Origin: Akkermansiaceae bacterium UBA956
Lineage (GTDB): Bacteria; Verrucomicrobiota; Verrucomicrobiia; Verrucomicrobiales; Akkermansiaceae
Direction of reading: 5' to 3'
DNA: 64,000 nt
Assembly: GCA_002293145.1 (NCBI GenBank)
Contig: DBCO01000009.1
Coordinates: forward strand, 62,001 to 126,000
Below the pieces are notes generated by a model. That model was given only the letters and a program-made list of their open reading frames with translations, made no database searches and was not told the DNA's origin. A program made the translations under genes and the position numbers. Below, piece after piece: positions 41,363 through 51,477 of the stretch; the stretch's first letter is position 1; each line of letters opens with the position of its first letter.

Positions 41363-43072
41363 ATGATGGAATTACTGATAGCCCCCGCACGCCGCACTGG
41401 CTGCGATGATCTTGCAAACTTGGGAAAAGTGATCGAGGCCTCCTCGCTTCGCCAACGATCTCCCTTGGATGACATCCTCGATGCCAACATCGTCGATGAG
41501 GAAAAATACCTGCGCGAGCTCGCTCATGACATCGGCATGACATGGCTGGAAAGCATTCCTGCCGTCGAGTATCCATTACCGCTCCGCGAACTCTGTGGTC
41601 CCCGCATTGCGCTGCGCCATCGCCTTTTGCCTATCGCCATCACTGAGGAAGGCGACAAAAAACGTCTCACCCTCGCGACCTTCGACCCCTTCAATCTAGT
41701 CGCCCGCCAAGCCGCAGCGCAAGAACTGAATCTGCCCATCGATTGGTGCATGGCCTCACGCCGCCGCATCCACGAATCCCTGCGCCGCCTCTACGGTGTG
41801 GGTGCTGATACGTTCGAGCAAATTCTCGAAGGCCGCGACCTCGACTACGAGCGCCTCGAATCCCACGATGAAGCCAACGTCATCGACAAAGACGACGATG
41901 AAGAAGCCAGCGTGGTCAAATTCGTCAACCAGATCATTCGCGAAGCTCTCGACCAGCACGCCACTGACATCCACGTCGAGCCGCTTAGCACCAACCTACG
42001 CATTCGTTACCGCATCGACGGCAAACTCGTCGAGGTCACCGTGCCGGAAAACATCAAGGCCCTGCAAAGCTCCGTAATCGCGCGTCTCAAGATCATGTCG
42101 CGCCTCGACATCGCTGAGCGCCGTATGCCGCAAGACGGCCGTATCAACCTTCAGTTCGAGGGTCAGACTATCGACGTCCGCGTCGCTACCGTCCCCACCG
42201 TTGAGGGCGAAAGCGTTTCCCTGCGTTTGCTCAACCAAGAAAAATTCAGTCTTGATAAACTTGGCATGGAGCCTTTTGTGCGCAAGCGGATCGAGGCGCT
42301 GCTGAATATTTCCAACGGCATCATTTTGATCACCGGTCCCACCGGTTCCGGTAAGTCCACCAGCCTTTACAGCTTCCTCACCGAGGTCAACCACCCCGAT
42401 CGACGCATCGTCACGGTGGAAGACCCCGTGGAAAACAAGCTACCAGGAGTGATGCAGATCGCTGTGAAATCCGAGATCGGCCTGACCTTCGCCACCGCCC
42501 TGCGCTCGATCCTCCGTGCCGACCCCAACATCGTCATGATCGGGGAAATTCGCGACCTGGAAACCGCTGAGATCGCCATCCGCGCTTCGCTTACCGGTCA
42601 CTTGGTTTTCTCGACTCTCCACACCAATGATGCCCTCGGTGGCCTCAGCCGTCTCATCGACATGGGCGTCGAACCCTTCCTCGTCGCCGCCGCTGTCCGC
42701 GCCTTCCTCGCCCAACGCCTCGTTCGCCGCCTCTGCCCGCATTGCAAAGTGCCGCGCGAGCTCACGGCCCAACAGCGCGATGAATTCGGCATCCCGCAAG
42801 ACATTCCCGGCCAAGCCTACACCCCCAAAGGCTGCGACCGTTGCCGCAATACTGGCTACTCGGGTCGACTCGCCATCTACGAGGCCGCCATCATCACCCC
42901 CGCCATCCAAGAAATGGTCACCCACCGTGCCCCTGCAGCCGAGATCCGCGCTCAGGCGCTCAAAGATGGCTACCTGCCGATGCGTTATTACGGATGGCAC
43001 AAGGTCATGCAAGGCCTCACCACCATCGAGGAAATTATCGCTGTCACCTCCACCGACATCCAAGACGACTAA
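41363..43072 (+). CDS. pilB: Type IV pilus / type II secretion ATPase (PilB/GspE)
   Basis: 569 residues. N-terminal MshEN-like domain (SPLDDILDANIVDEEKYLRE), then the AAA-like secretion ATPase core: ASDIHVEP-type strand at TDIHVEPLSTNLRIRYRIDG, Walker A GPTGSGKSTS (about 324-333), Asp box, Walker B IVMIGEIRDLETAEIA and His box HLVFSTLHTNDA. Four Cys (CPHC near 458 and CDRC near 491) form the zinc site typical of PilB/GspE. It powers pilin polymerisation at the inner membrane. 49 bp before pilC. Confidence 0.93.
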   Translation: MMELLIAPARRTGCDDLANLGKVIEASSLRQRSPLDDILDANIVDEEKYLRELAHDIGMTWLESIPAVEYPLPLRELCGPRIALRHRLLPIAITEEGDKKRLTLATFDPFNLVARQAAAQELNLPIDWCMASRRRIHESLRRLYGVGADTFEQILEGRDLDYERLESHDEANVIDKDDDEEASVVKFVNQIIREALDQHATDIHVEPLSTNLRIRYRIDGKLVEVTVPENIKALQSSVIARLKIMSRLDIAERRMPQDGRINLQFEGQTIDVRVATVPTVEGESVSLRLLNQEKFSLDKLGMEPFVRKRIEALLNISNGIILITGPTGSGKSTSLYSFLTEVNHPDRRIVTVEDPVENKLPGVMQIAVKSEIGLTFATALRSILRADPNIVMIGEIRDLETAEIAIRASLTGHLVFSTLHTNDALGGLSRLIDMGVEPFLVAAAVRAFLAQRLVRRLCPHCKVPRELTAQQRDEFGIPQDIPGQAYTPKGCDRCRNTGYSGRLAIYEAAIITPAIQEMVTHRAPAAEIRAQALKDGYLPMRYYGWHKVMQGLTTIEEIIAVTSTDIQDD

Positions 43073-43121
43073 TTTCCGTCCTGATTTTCCGACCTTCCGA
43101 CCTTTAGACATTCCGACTCCA

Positions 43122-44441
43122 ATGCCCGTTTTTACCTACAAAGCGCTCAATAGCAAAGGCAGCGTCAGCACCGGCGACATCGATGCCATTGATCGCACCG
43201 AGGCTCTGCGTTTGCTCGACAAAAAAGGCCTGCAGCCGGTTTCCATCAAAGAAGCCAGCGCCGTCAATGCCGTCTCTGCCAAGCAAAACAAGGCAAATCC
43301 TGCGTCCAAGCCCGCGGCAAAACCCGTCGCCCGAAGCTCAGGCAGCAGTCCCGCAGAAAAGGCAAAGCCCGCAGAAAAAACCGAAGGCTTGCTGAAAATG
43401 AAGCGAGCCGAGGTGGTGATGTTCACCGAAGAACTCTCCGACATGCTAGGCGGTGGCCTCCAACTCGAGCCCGCCTTGCTCGCCATGGAAAATCGCCAAG
43501 AACTTGGCAACCTCAAAGCAATCGCCACCCGCCTGCGGCAAGACGTACGCGATGGCATGAATTTCTCCAATGCCCTCCGCCGTACTAGCGCCGGCTTTGA
43601 CCAACTTTACTGCAGCCTCGCCGCCGCAGGTGAAGCTTCCGGCGCGCTCGATACCATCCTCCGTCGCCAAGCGCACTACCTTAAGACCATCCAAGAACTG
43701 CAATCCAAGTTCATTCTCGCTCTCATCTACCCCGCTTTCCTCGTTCTTTCCTGCATCGGCGTCTCGATCCTGCTCGTCACCACGCTCATTCCCCAGCTCA
43801 CTTCACTCATCCAGAGCACCCCCGGTGCCAAGGTCCCTCTCGGTGCGCAAATCATGATCAGTGGATCCGATTTCCTCAAGCAATGGTGGCATGTCATCAC
43901 CCTCGTCCTCGTTGCAGGCGCAATCTTTTTCAAAGCATGGAAAGACAACCCCGAGAACCGCTTCGCTTGGGATGGCATGAAGCTCCGCATGCCGCTCTTT
44001 GGCAAACTCATCTCCAGCAGATTCTACGTTCAATTTCTCGAAACCATGGCCAACCTCGTCGGCAATGGCCTGCCGCTGCTGCGCTCGCTCGAACTCTCCC
44101 GCGATGCCACAGGCAATCTGGTAATGCGCAAGAACCTCGATACCGTCATCGCCCAAGTTGGTGATGGTCGATCTTTCACCAAAGCCCTCACCCGCGTCGG
44201 CGCCTTTCCGCCCTTGCTCATCGACATGATTGCTGTGGGCGAGCAAACGGGCAAAATCGATACCTCCCTGCGCCGCGCCGCCGAGCGCTACGACCGCGAG
44301 ATGTCCAAAGACATGCAACGACTCATGGCCCTCGTCACTCCCGTCATCCTGGTGATCATGGCCGGCCTGATCGGCAGCATGATGTATCTCATCTTCACCT
44401 CCATCTTCCAAACCATCTCCGGCCTCAGCGGTGGGAGATAA
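43122..44441 (+). CDS. pilC: Inner-membrane platform protein PilC/GspF
   Basis: 439 residues from the ATG at 43122 (PVFTYKALNSKGSVSTGDI), the usual GspF start. An Ala/Lys/Pro-rich insert at about 48-90 is atypical. Two GspF domains each contain the helical core (EELSDMLGGGLQLEPALLAM; LETMANLVGNGLPLLRSLEL), and three hydrophobic segments anchor it (FILALIYPAFLVLSCIGVSI; VITLVLVAGAIFF; ALVTPVILVIMAGLIGSMMY). Works with PilB to assemble pili or a pseudopilus. Ends 12 bp from the next convergent gene. Confidence 0.92.
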   Translation: MPVFTYKALNSKGSVSTGDIDAIDRTEALRLLDKKGLQPVSIKEASAVNAVSAKQNKANPASKPAAKPVARSSGSSPAEKAKPAEKTEGLLKMKRAEVVMFTEELSDMLGGGLQLEPALLAMENRQELGNLKAIATRLRQDVRDGMNFSNALRRTSAGFDQLYCSLAAAGEASGALDTILRRQAHYLKTIQELQSKFILALIYPAFLVLSCIGVSILLVTTLIPQLTSLIQSTPGAKVPLGAQIMISGSDFLKQWWHVITLVLVAGAIFFKAWKDNPENRFAWDGMKLRMPLFGKLISSRFYVQFLETMANLVGNGLPLLRSLELSRDATGNLVMRKNLDTVIAQVGDGRSFTKALTRVGAFPPLLIDMIAVGEQTGKIDTSLRRAAERYDREMSKDMQRLMALVTPVILVIMAGLIGSMMYLIFTSIFQTISGLSGGR

Positions 44442-44453
44442 GACCGAAAAACC

Positions 44454-46706
44454 TCAGCGCTTGCCCGTGAGGTGAAGGTTGCGTTTTTTGGCTTGAAGCA
44501 CGAGAGCGTAGGTTGCGTTGATGAGGTCGTCTTCACCCATGTATGGCGCGCCCATGTGCGGTGTGGTAAAGCGCAGACCGTAGCCGGGTTCCCAGGCTAG
44601 GGAGAACCACCAGGCGTATTGGGGAAATACTTCATCGAAGCCTGCGGGATGGGCGAGGTTGAGGCCGAGGAAACCCAAGGAGCCGCCAGGTTCACCGTAG
44701 GCATGGCTGTTGCGTAGCCATGGGTGATGTCCGACCATGAAGCGGGTCATGGCATCGCGCATGTCGGGGCGCTCGCCGCGGAGGTGGCAGGCGATCGAGC
44801 AGAGTCCGCTGCGGCTCCAGAATTCTTCGGTATCTTTGTAGGATGGATTGTAGCCCATCGCGCCGTGTCCATCTTCTTTGGGATCGCTCCAGGTCATGAC
44901 GATGTAGGGCGTCAGTAATTCCCAGATACCCGATTTCACGCCGCAGCGCTTGGCCAGTGCCTCGGAGACAAGTAAATGTGCGGCCGGTGCAATCAGCGCT
45001 TTTTGATCATAGGGCAATCCATCGGTGCCATGTCCTAGAGCGGGCACATCCCATTTGCTATTGTGTTGACCTGCCACGGCCCAATCGCGCAGTGCTTCCA
45101 TCGGTGCAATGACACGTTTGTCGCCCGTGCGCAAAAACCATTCGGCATAGAGTGTGCAGGCGTAACCACCAGACCAGAAGCCCAAATTGCCATAATTTTC
45201 CGGTTTCGGATATTTCGCCAATGACCAATCGACTGCGCGACGAGCGCGTTTGAGATGTGCGGGTTTCTCGGTTGCCATCAAGGCCAGTGCGGAAAAGGTG
45301 GTGCGGATGATGTCACCTGACCACGAGCCATCTTCGCGCTGCGTTTTTTCGAGAAATGAAATCATATCGTCTAACAATTCTGCCGCTTGCGGGTCTGATG
45401 CGGGATCAAGGTTGGTGAACGATTGGTCACGTGCTAAGGGAATCGCTAGATCCTGCGCTTTTCCTTCGCGCATGACGGTGAGCACAAGAGTGTCTTTTCT
45501 GTCGCGCAAGGCGGCCTCGGTGGCGCGTCCGATGAAGGCTTCATGGCTCACGCGGAACCAATTCCATCCAGGGCTGAGATCATTGACGGGCAATGGTTTT
45601 CCTGACACCGCAACGATGGCATCGCCGGGCTTGAGGCCGGCTTTTTCTGCGGCACCACCGGGAATCAAATTCATGACAGTCAGCACGCGTTGCAGGTCTT
45701 CAGTCATGGCATTAAAACCTAACAATCCGCAGCCGAGTTGATCGGGACCTGTGCCACCATTGGAGCGGCCAAAAAGTTTTCCGTTAGGCGCTGAATGAAC
45801 GCGCGCAATTTCGGGAACTGCGACTACGACATCGGCGCTGCCCTGATTTTTGAGGCGTAGGAGAAAGGTTTTTCCGGTGAGGAAATTGAGTTGCTCCGTT
45901 GGGATTTCGAGCCATGCACGCGATGCGGGGAGCGGCGTGGATTCTTCTTTGAATTCCAGTTTCATGCCTTTGGGAGTCAATTCACCGACCGAGCCAAAAC
46001 CATCTCCGTCGTCTTTGGTGATCACGATGCGATAGCCATCGATCGCCCGCGGCGCGGGGAAATCAATATCGCGCACGTCGGAGGTTTTGATACCTTCAGC
46101 TGGGCCTGTGGCGACCGTTTCCCATTTCCCTTGAGATGATACCTCAATGCGATACTCGCGAGCCCGGCCATTATAGCCCTCGATGCGTGGCACGTAATGG
46201 ATGCCACTCACGAGTTGTGGTGAACCGAAGGCGATGCCGATGTGATGAGGAGCAGGATGGATTTTTTGATCCCATGATGAATGCCACGTTGTTTCTGGCT
46301 TGCCATCAAAGGCATTTCTAACACCTGCTTCTCCGCCTTGAGAAGAGGAAAAATCGAGACTGATCGCCGCACGCGCGGGTGTTCCTTGGATGGGGCTGAT
46401 CGATGCACAGAAGGCCTCGCCCGTTTTGGCCTCGATGGCTTCCACTCTCAAGGTGCTGCGCGTACCGTTGAGGCTGCCGTGGGCATCGATCGAGACGATC
46501 GCCCGCCAATCGCCTGGCACGGACAATTCGCGCTCCGTCAACGCGGGCACAGTTACTGGAATATCCCATTGTTTTCCTGCCGGAATGATCGCGCACTTCA
46601 TGCCCCCGGGCAGGGTCCATGATTCACCGAGCTTGGCAGCCTCCAGAGGAACCGTTGAGGCAGAGGAAACAACACTCGAGGCGAGAAAGAAAAAAAGCGC
46701 GCGCAT
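44454..46706 (-). CDS. Exported PDZ protein with discoidin-like and terpenoid-cyclase-like parts
   Basis: 750 residues from the ATG at 46706, beginning a signal peptide (RALFFFLASSVVSSAS). A discoidin-like stretch follows (FDGKPETTWHSSWDQKIHPA; REYRIEVSSQGKWETVATGP), then a PDZ domain (VMNLIPGGAAEKAGLKPGDA), then a helical barrel part resembling squalene-cyclase folds (EKTQREDGSWSGDIIRTTFS; WSGGYACTLYAEWFLRTGD). This architecture is common and uncharacterised in verrucomicrobia and planctomycetes (DUF6288-like, from memory). Binding of surface glycan or protein is likely; enzymatic role unknown. Part of a minus-strand run of exported enzymes. Confidence 0.75.
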   Translation of the reverse strand: MRALFFFLASSVVSSASTVPLEAAKLGESWTLPGGMKCAIIPAGKQWDIPVTVPALTERELSVPGDWRAIVSIDAHGSLNGTRSTLRVEAIEAKTGEAFCASISPIQGTPARAAISLDFSSSQGGEAGVRNAFDGKPETTWHSSWDQKIHPAPHHIGIAFGSPQLVSGIHYVPRIEGYNGRAREYRIEVSSQGKWETVATGPAEGIKTSDVRDIDFPAPRAIDGYRIVITKDDGDGFGSVGELTPKGMKLEFKEESTPLPASRAWLEIPTEQLNFLTGKTFLLRLKNQGSADVVVAVPEIARVHSAPNGKLFGRSNGGTGPDQLGCGLLGFNAMTEDLQRVLTVMNLIPGGAAEKAGLKPGDAIVAVSGKPLPVNDLSPGWNWFRVSHEAFIGRATEAALRDRKDTLVLTVMREGKAQDLAIPLARDQSFTNLDPASDPQAAELLDDMISFLEKTQREDGSWSGDIIRTTFSALALMATEKPAHLKRARRAVDWSLAKYPKPENYGNLGFWSGGYACTLYAEWFLRTGDKRVIAPMEALRDWAVAGQHNSKWDVPALGHGTDGLPYDQKALIAPAAHLLVSEALAKRCGVKSGIWELLTPYIVMTWSDPKEDGHGAMGYNPSYKDTEEFWSRSGLCSIACHLRGERPDMRDAMTRFMVGHHPWLRNSHAYGEPGGSLGFLGLNLAHPAGFDEVFPQYAWWFSLAWEPGYGLRFTTPHMGAPYMGEDDLINATYALVLQAKKRNLHLTGKR

Positions 46707-46873
46707 GACGGAGTCCACATACGGTGACGACAGTGTATTTTTGTCAAATAATCTAGTACAAATAATCCTTTGGGGTTTTATCCCCAAAGAAAAAAATGAA
46801 ATGGCGAATTACAGCCTATTTAATGACCGATCGGACTGATTAGTTAGATTCTTGATGCTAACGTTTCAAGGAA

Positions 46874-48556
46874 TCAAGGTTTCACAGTAATCGGCCAACC
46901 GGAGTACTGTTTGGCGTTGGGCTTGGTGACATCGGCGAAGCGGGGCCAGCATTCAAAGGTGACTTCGTTGGTGGATTTTCTGAAACGAATCAGACCGTAG
47001 CCATCGCCGCGACCAGCGAAATCAGCGCTGTTGGTTTTTTCTTTTCTTTCCCAAGCGGTGATGTTTTTGCGTTTGGCCTCGGGATTCGCATACGCGATCA
47101 TGCTGATCTTGTTGTGGAAACCATCGAGGTAATCACCTGTCCATGGAAGCTTCGATCCGGCCACGGGATTGGCGCCAGGTTTTTCGTCCTCGGGCCACCA
47201 CCAGCGTCCGTAGTAGTTGTTGACGACGGCGGGCACCACGAAGGCCCACGGACCATCGCCGAATTCTTTGACGCCGTGACGCACAACGGTGGCAAGATGT
47301 TGATCGCCGGCGATGTGAACAGCTTTGGCTTTGGTGATAAGCTCGAGTGCTTTGTTGCGACCTGTTTGCGGCCAACCGTTCGAATCGAGATCGGCATGCA
47401 GGCGATTGTTGACACCGCCATGAAGATGAGCGCCCCCACAAAATCCGGTCTGCGAGAGCACGGCTTTCATCTTCACTCCATCACGCTTATTGCCCCATGC
47501 GGCGAGAAATTTTTCCTGACGATCCCCGAGCAATTGAAGGCCTGGGGTATCGATCACCTTGGGGTCATACTTAGGATCGAGAATGTGATCGGGGCGTGGG
47601 CCTTTCATCGGATGCCGACCTAACGGACCGGTTTTAAACTTACGATCTTCGAGGATGGCGAAGTCGATGCCGCCTAACAGAAGATTGGTGTAATAGACGC
47701 CGATGCCTTGTTCGACAGGCGTGGGATCGTAGGGATCAGGCAAGTGTCCGCATTGCTGGCGCTCGACCATTCTCACATACTGGTGATGGAAAAAGTAGCC
47801 ACCGTCATTGCCGGCCTCTACTTTTGCGATTTTGCCATTTTCTCCCCACAGATTGCCTTGGCCGATGTCGTGGTCATCGGGTATAGTGATGCAGGGGCGA
47901 TTGCGAAATACTTCTCTGAACGCGAGACCAAACTTGAGCCATGCGGCGGTGTGTTCTTTGTGGTCGTAGGATTGATCACCTGCAAAGAAAACAAGGTCGG
48001 GGTCTTGGTGATTGATGTTGCGGACGTATTCCGGACGTAGCCCACGGTCTTGATTCGAGTTGCAGGACAGAGCGGCGAGAGCGATATCGTCCTTGCTGTT
48101 AGGGTTCTTGCGTATGAGCCCTTCAAAGCTCGCCTTCTCGCCATGAAGCAAGCGATATTTTGCATCAGCGGCGTCGTTCCAGTTTTCGATGCGAAACGTA
48201 GTGGACCAGCCGAGATCGTTGACCTTTTGTTGAGCGACCTCCGTCCATTTTCCATCTTTCTCGATTTCCAATCGCACCTCGCGCGATTCTTTGGGATAGA
48301 GCGGATAAAGTTGCGCGGTGAGCTTGAGAGTTTTGTTTGATACGGTATAGATGCCAAAGGAGACAACTTGGTCGCGCGGGACTTTTAGATCGATAATGGG
48401 ATTAGCAGGACGATTCCACCAATCATTGACACAGAGCGAGTCTTCTTTTTTCTCAAAAGGCGCTTTGACGGGCGGCTCGCCGAGCTCATCTTGAGAAAAA
48501 ATCGGACCGATGCTCAGAGCAGCGCAAAGAAGTGAAATGGGTTTGCAGCTCATCAT
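46874..48556 (-). CDS. PhoD-like exported metallophosphatase
   Basis: 560 residues with a short signal peptide (CKPISLLCAALSIGPIFS). Metallophosphoesterase motifs of PhoD type: LVFFAGDQSYDHKEHTAAW, ITIPDDHDIGQGNLWGENG, FAILEDRKFKTGPLG and VHIAGDQHLATVVRHGVKE. It probably hydrolyses phosphodiesters or phosphomonoesters outside the cytoplasm. A beta-sandwich N-terminal portion precedes the catalytic domain. Same strand as the neighbouring PDZ and rhamnosidase genes. Confidence 0.85.
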   Translation of the reverse strand: MMSCKPISLLCAALSIGPIFSQDELGEPPVKAPFEKKEDSLCVNDWWNRPANPIIDLKVPRDQVVSFGIYTVSNKTLKLTAQLYPLYPKESREVRLEIEKDGKWTEVAQQKVNDLGWSTTFRIENWNDAADAKYRLLHGEKASFEGLIRKNPNSKDDIALAALSCNSNQDRGLRPEYVRNINHQDPDLVFFAGDQSYDHKEHTAAWLKFGLAFREVFRNRPCITIPDDHDIGQGNLWGENGKIAKVEAGNDGGYFFHHQYVRMVERQQCGHLPDPYDPTPVEQGIGVYYTNLLLGGIDFAILEDRKFKTGPLGRHPMKGPRPDHILDPKYDPKVIDTPGLQLLGDRQEKFLAAWGNKRDGVKMKAVLSQTGFCGGAHLHGGVNNRLHADLDSNGWPQTGRNKALELITKAKAVHIAGDQHLATVVRHGVKEFGDGPWAFVVPAVVNNYYGRWWWPEDEKPGANPVAGSKLPWTGDYLDGFHNKISMIAYANPEAKRKNITAWERKEKTNSADFAGRGDGYGLIRFRKSTNEVTFECWPRFADVTKPNAKQYSGWPITVKP

Positions 48557-48632
48557 TGCCGAATTTTAGCGGCAATTAAGGAATAGGCAAGCAGGGAAAA
48601 ATGCAATCCGCCGCCATATTGCCTCGCTTAAC

Positions 48633-51398
48633 CTAACGGGTTTTCCAACTGTAGGTGCCGGAGCCGATGGTGAGGTGGAGAGAATTTCCGCGAACTTCGG
48701 TGGGGATGGTGGTGCCGGTTTTGGCATCGACGAGAGTTTTGCCCCAAGTGTTGGGAATTTCTACACTGGCGCGAGTATTTGGTGGGATGGTGCAGGTAAC
48801 TTGCAAAACGTCTTTGATTTCCCAAGCCACGGCGACTTTACCATGGCGCGTCTGAGTGCTGCCTTCGGCTTGGGTGATCGTGCCTGTGGGGCGAGGGCGC
48901 AGGGCGATTTGATTGTAGCCTGGTGAGGCGAGATCGATGCCGACGAGTGTGCTCATCATCCATTCGTGCACGGCACCGAAGGCGTAGTGAGAAAAGGAAT
49001 TCATGCTAGGCTCATGGACGCCAACGCCCTTGATGTAGCTATTCCAGCGTTCCCAGATGGTGGTGGCGCCATTTTCGACTTCGTAGCCCCACGAAGGATA
49101 TTCTTTTTGCTGCATCAAAATGCCGGCGAGATCGTGGTGACCATGAGCGCTGAGCACGGGAAGAAGTGGACGTGTGCCGAGGAAGCCGGTGTTCATTTTG
49201 TTGCCGTTCTCGCGGATTAAGGTGGCGAGACGATCGGCAGCAGCTTGTTGTTTTTCTTGCGGTAAAAGGCCGAAGTATAATGCCAGCACGTGAGTGGTCT
49301 GGTTGTCGATTTTCATCGTGCCGTTGTCGTTCATGTGCAGCTTTTGAAACGCAGCGCGGACGGCATCGGCTTGTTTTTGATAGAGTGCCACTTGCTCATC
49401 TTTATCCAGCACGCGAGCCATCTCAACCATCAGATCACAGCAACGAGCGTGGTAGGCGAGATCGATGAAAGGGATCGGCGTTTTGACATCCGAAAGCGAG
49501 AGCCAATCACCGTAGGCGGCATCATCGGAGGAACCTTGCAACTGTGGATCGCGGGAGGCGCGGAAGGCCATGAACTTGGTCATTTTTTCCCAGTGCTCGC
49601 GGATGACATGGGTATCTCCATAGACTTGCCAAATGGTCCACGGGCAAATCACACCAGCATCCATCCAGCCAGCGGCTTGGAATTCGTTAGGTCGGGTGTA
49701 AGGCAGTGGTGCGTAGTTTGGATAAGCTCCGGTGGGCCATTGATCATCGTTGAGATCGCGCAGCCATTTGGTATAGAAGGCAGAAATGTGGGCATTGTAG
49801 GTGGCAGTGCGCACATAGGCTTGAGCATCGCCAGTCCAGCCCATGCGTTCGTCGCGTTGTGGGCAATCGGTGGGGATTTCGAAGTGATTCGCACGCTGGG
49901 TCCACAGCACATTTTGATAGAGTTTGTTGAGCATCGGGTCAGAGCACGAAAAGGTACTGATGATCGGCAAATCCGTATGCTGCACCAGCCCGGTGATGCT
50001 GTTGAGATCAGGAGTTCCGGGGTAACCTTTGACCTCGATGTATTGGAAACCATGAAAGGTGAAACGGGGTGAGTAGGTTTCGCCGCCTTGGTCGCCTTTG
50101 AGGATGAAGACATCGGTGGCACGCGCGCAACGCAAGTTCTCGGTGCTGAGGCGGCCATCGTTGTGCAGCATTTCGGCATAACGCAGCGTGACTTTATCGC
50201 CGGCCTTGCCTTTGACTTGCAAGCGCACGTTGCCGGAAATGTTTTGGCCGAGATCATAGATGAACACACCGGGGCTGAGTTCGCGCACGCTGAGGGGTTT
50301 GATTTCTTCGACGGTGCGGACGGGCGCTGCGGGGTGAGGCTCAGGGAGGATATCGTGCTTGACGCGAACGGTGGCATTTTTCCAATCTTGATCACCAAAA
50401 CCTGCTTCGCTCCAACGCGTGTATTCTTTGCGCGCATCGTAGGTTTCCCCCATCAACAAATCAGCTTCCAGATACGGTCCAGTTGCTGTCTTCCAGGAAG
50501 TATCGGTGACGATCGTTTGCTGGCTATCATCATCGAAAGTGAGCTCCAATTGTGCCTTGAAGGCCGGCGTTTTACCGTAGTAGTAACGACCATTGTAATC
50601 CTTATCGACACCTGCCACGCCGACGAGCAGTCCATAGGCAACGTAGCCGGAATACCAGCCATCGGCCAACGTCGCGGCGATGGTATTGCCACCGTTTTTA
50701 ATCAATTTGGTAACATCATAAGCACGATAATGCAGGCGCTTGTGATAGTTGGTCCAACCGGGGTGAAAGAGGTCATCCGCGAGGTGTTGGCCATTGATCT
50801 CGACATCGACGATGCCCAGCGCCGTGCTGTAAAGACGTGCCGAGCGCAGACTTTTGGTGGCGGTAAACTCTTTGCGAAAATGATTGGCGGGAGTAAGCGT
50901 CAGTTTGCCCTTGGCAGGATCGCCGATGAAATTCTGGATATTTTCGGAAGTGACATGGGTCACATCGTTCACGGCACTGATCCACTGTGCGCTCCAATCA
51001 CTGGCCGCAAGAAGACCAACTGTCCAACTCGTGGGCTTCGACCACTCCGACCATGTGCCCTTGGCATCAGCGATGCGACAACGCCAGAAAGCTTGTTGAC
51101 GAGAATTGAGTTTTTTTCCTTGATAGACCACTTGATCGGTGGCGGAGGATTTTACCTCACCTGAATCCCAGAGATCGACGTTCGCGAATGTGGCATCCGA
51201 CGAGACTTGAATGTGATAGGCCTGCTGGCTGACATCGCGCTCGCCTGGCGCGGGTATCAGTTGCCATGATAGGCGCGGCTGCGCAACGGCGATGGCAAGA
51301 GGTTGTTCGAGATACTCGGTGCGCATATTTTCGACAGTCAGCGAAAAGGCGAACGGAGAGATGCAGGATAGGAGCAGGGTGAAAATACGGCAATGCAT
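48633..51398 (-). CDS. Alpha-L-rhamnosidase, GH78, exported
   Basis: 921 residues from the ATG at 51398, which begins a signal peptide (HCRIFTLLLSCISPFAFS); the longer frame overlaps the upstream sialidase gene. Beta-sandwich domains (PRLSWQLIPAPGERDVSQQ; WTVGLLAASDWSAQWISA) precede an (alpha/alpha)6 barrel with CPQRDERMGWTGDAQAYVRT (general acid Glu) and YEVENGATTIWERWNSY (base Glu), both typical of GH78. It removes terminal alpha-L-rhamnose from polysaccharides or plant glycosides. Downstream of the sialidase by 79 bp. Confidence 0.9.
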   Translation of the reverse strand: MHCRIFTLLLSCISPFAFSLTVENMRTEYLEQPLAIAVAQPRLSWQLIPAPGERDVSQQAYHIQVSSDATFANVDLWDSGEVKSSATDQVVYQGKKLNSRQQAFWRCRIADAKGTWSEWSKPTSWTVGLLAASDWSAQWISAVNDVTHVTSENIQNFIGDPAKGKLTLTPANHFRKEFTATKSLRSARLYSTALGIVDVEINGQHLADDLFHPGWTNYHKRLHYRAYDVTKLIKNGGNTIAATLADGWYSGYVAYGLLVGVAGVDKDYNGRYYYGKTPAFKAQLELTFDDDSQQTIVTDTSWKTATGPYLEADLLMGETYDARKEYTRWSEAGFGDQDWKNATVRVKHDILPEPHPAAPVRTVEEIKPLSVRELSPGVFIYDLGQNISGNVRLQVKGKAGDKVTLRYAEMLHNDGRLSTENLRCARATDVFILKGDQGGETYSPRFTFHGFQYIEVKGYPGTPDLNSITGLVQHTDLPIISTFSCSDPMLNKLYQNVLWTQRANHFEIPTDCPQRDERMGWTGDAQAYVRTATYNAHISAFYTKWLRDLNDDQWPTGAYPNYAPLPYTRPNEFQAAGWMDAGVICPWTIWQVYGDTHVIREHWEKMTKFMAFRASRDPQLQGSSDDAAYGDWLSLSDVKTPIPFIDLAYHARCCDLMVEMARVLDKDEQVALYQKQADAVRAAFQKLHMNDNGTMKIDNQTTHVLALYFGLLPQEKQQAAADRLATLIRENGNKMNTGFLGTRPLLPVLSAHGHHDLAGILMQQKEYPSWGYEVENGATTIWERWNSYIKGVGVHEPSMNSFSHYAFGAVHEWMMSTLVGIDLASPGYNQIALRPRPTGTITQAEGSTQTRHGKVAVAWEIKDVLQVTCTIPPNTRASVEIPNTWGKTLVDAKTGTTIPTEVRGNSLHLTIGSGTYSWKTR

Positions 51399-51477
51399 TG
51401 GGAAACCATGAACAAGATCAATGCTGCTGGCAAGGGGAACGTTTCTTATGGTGTAAATACGGTGATCGCAGCGGAAA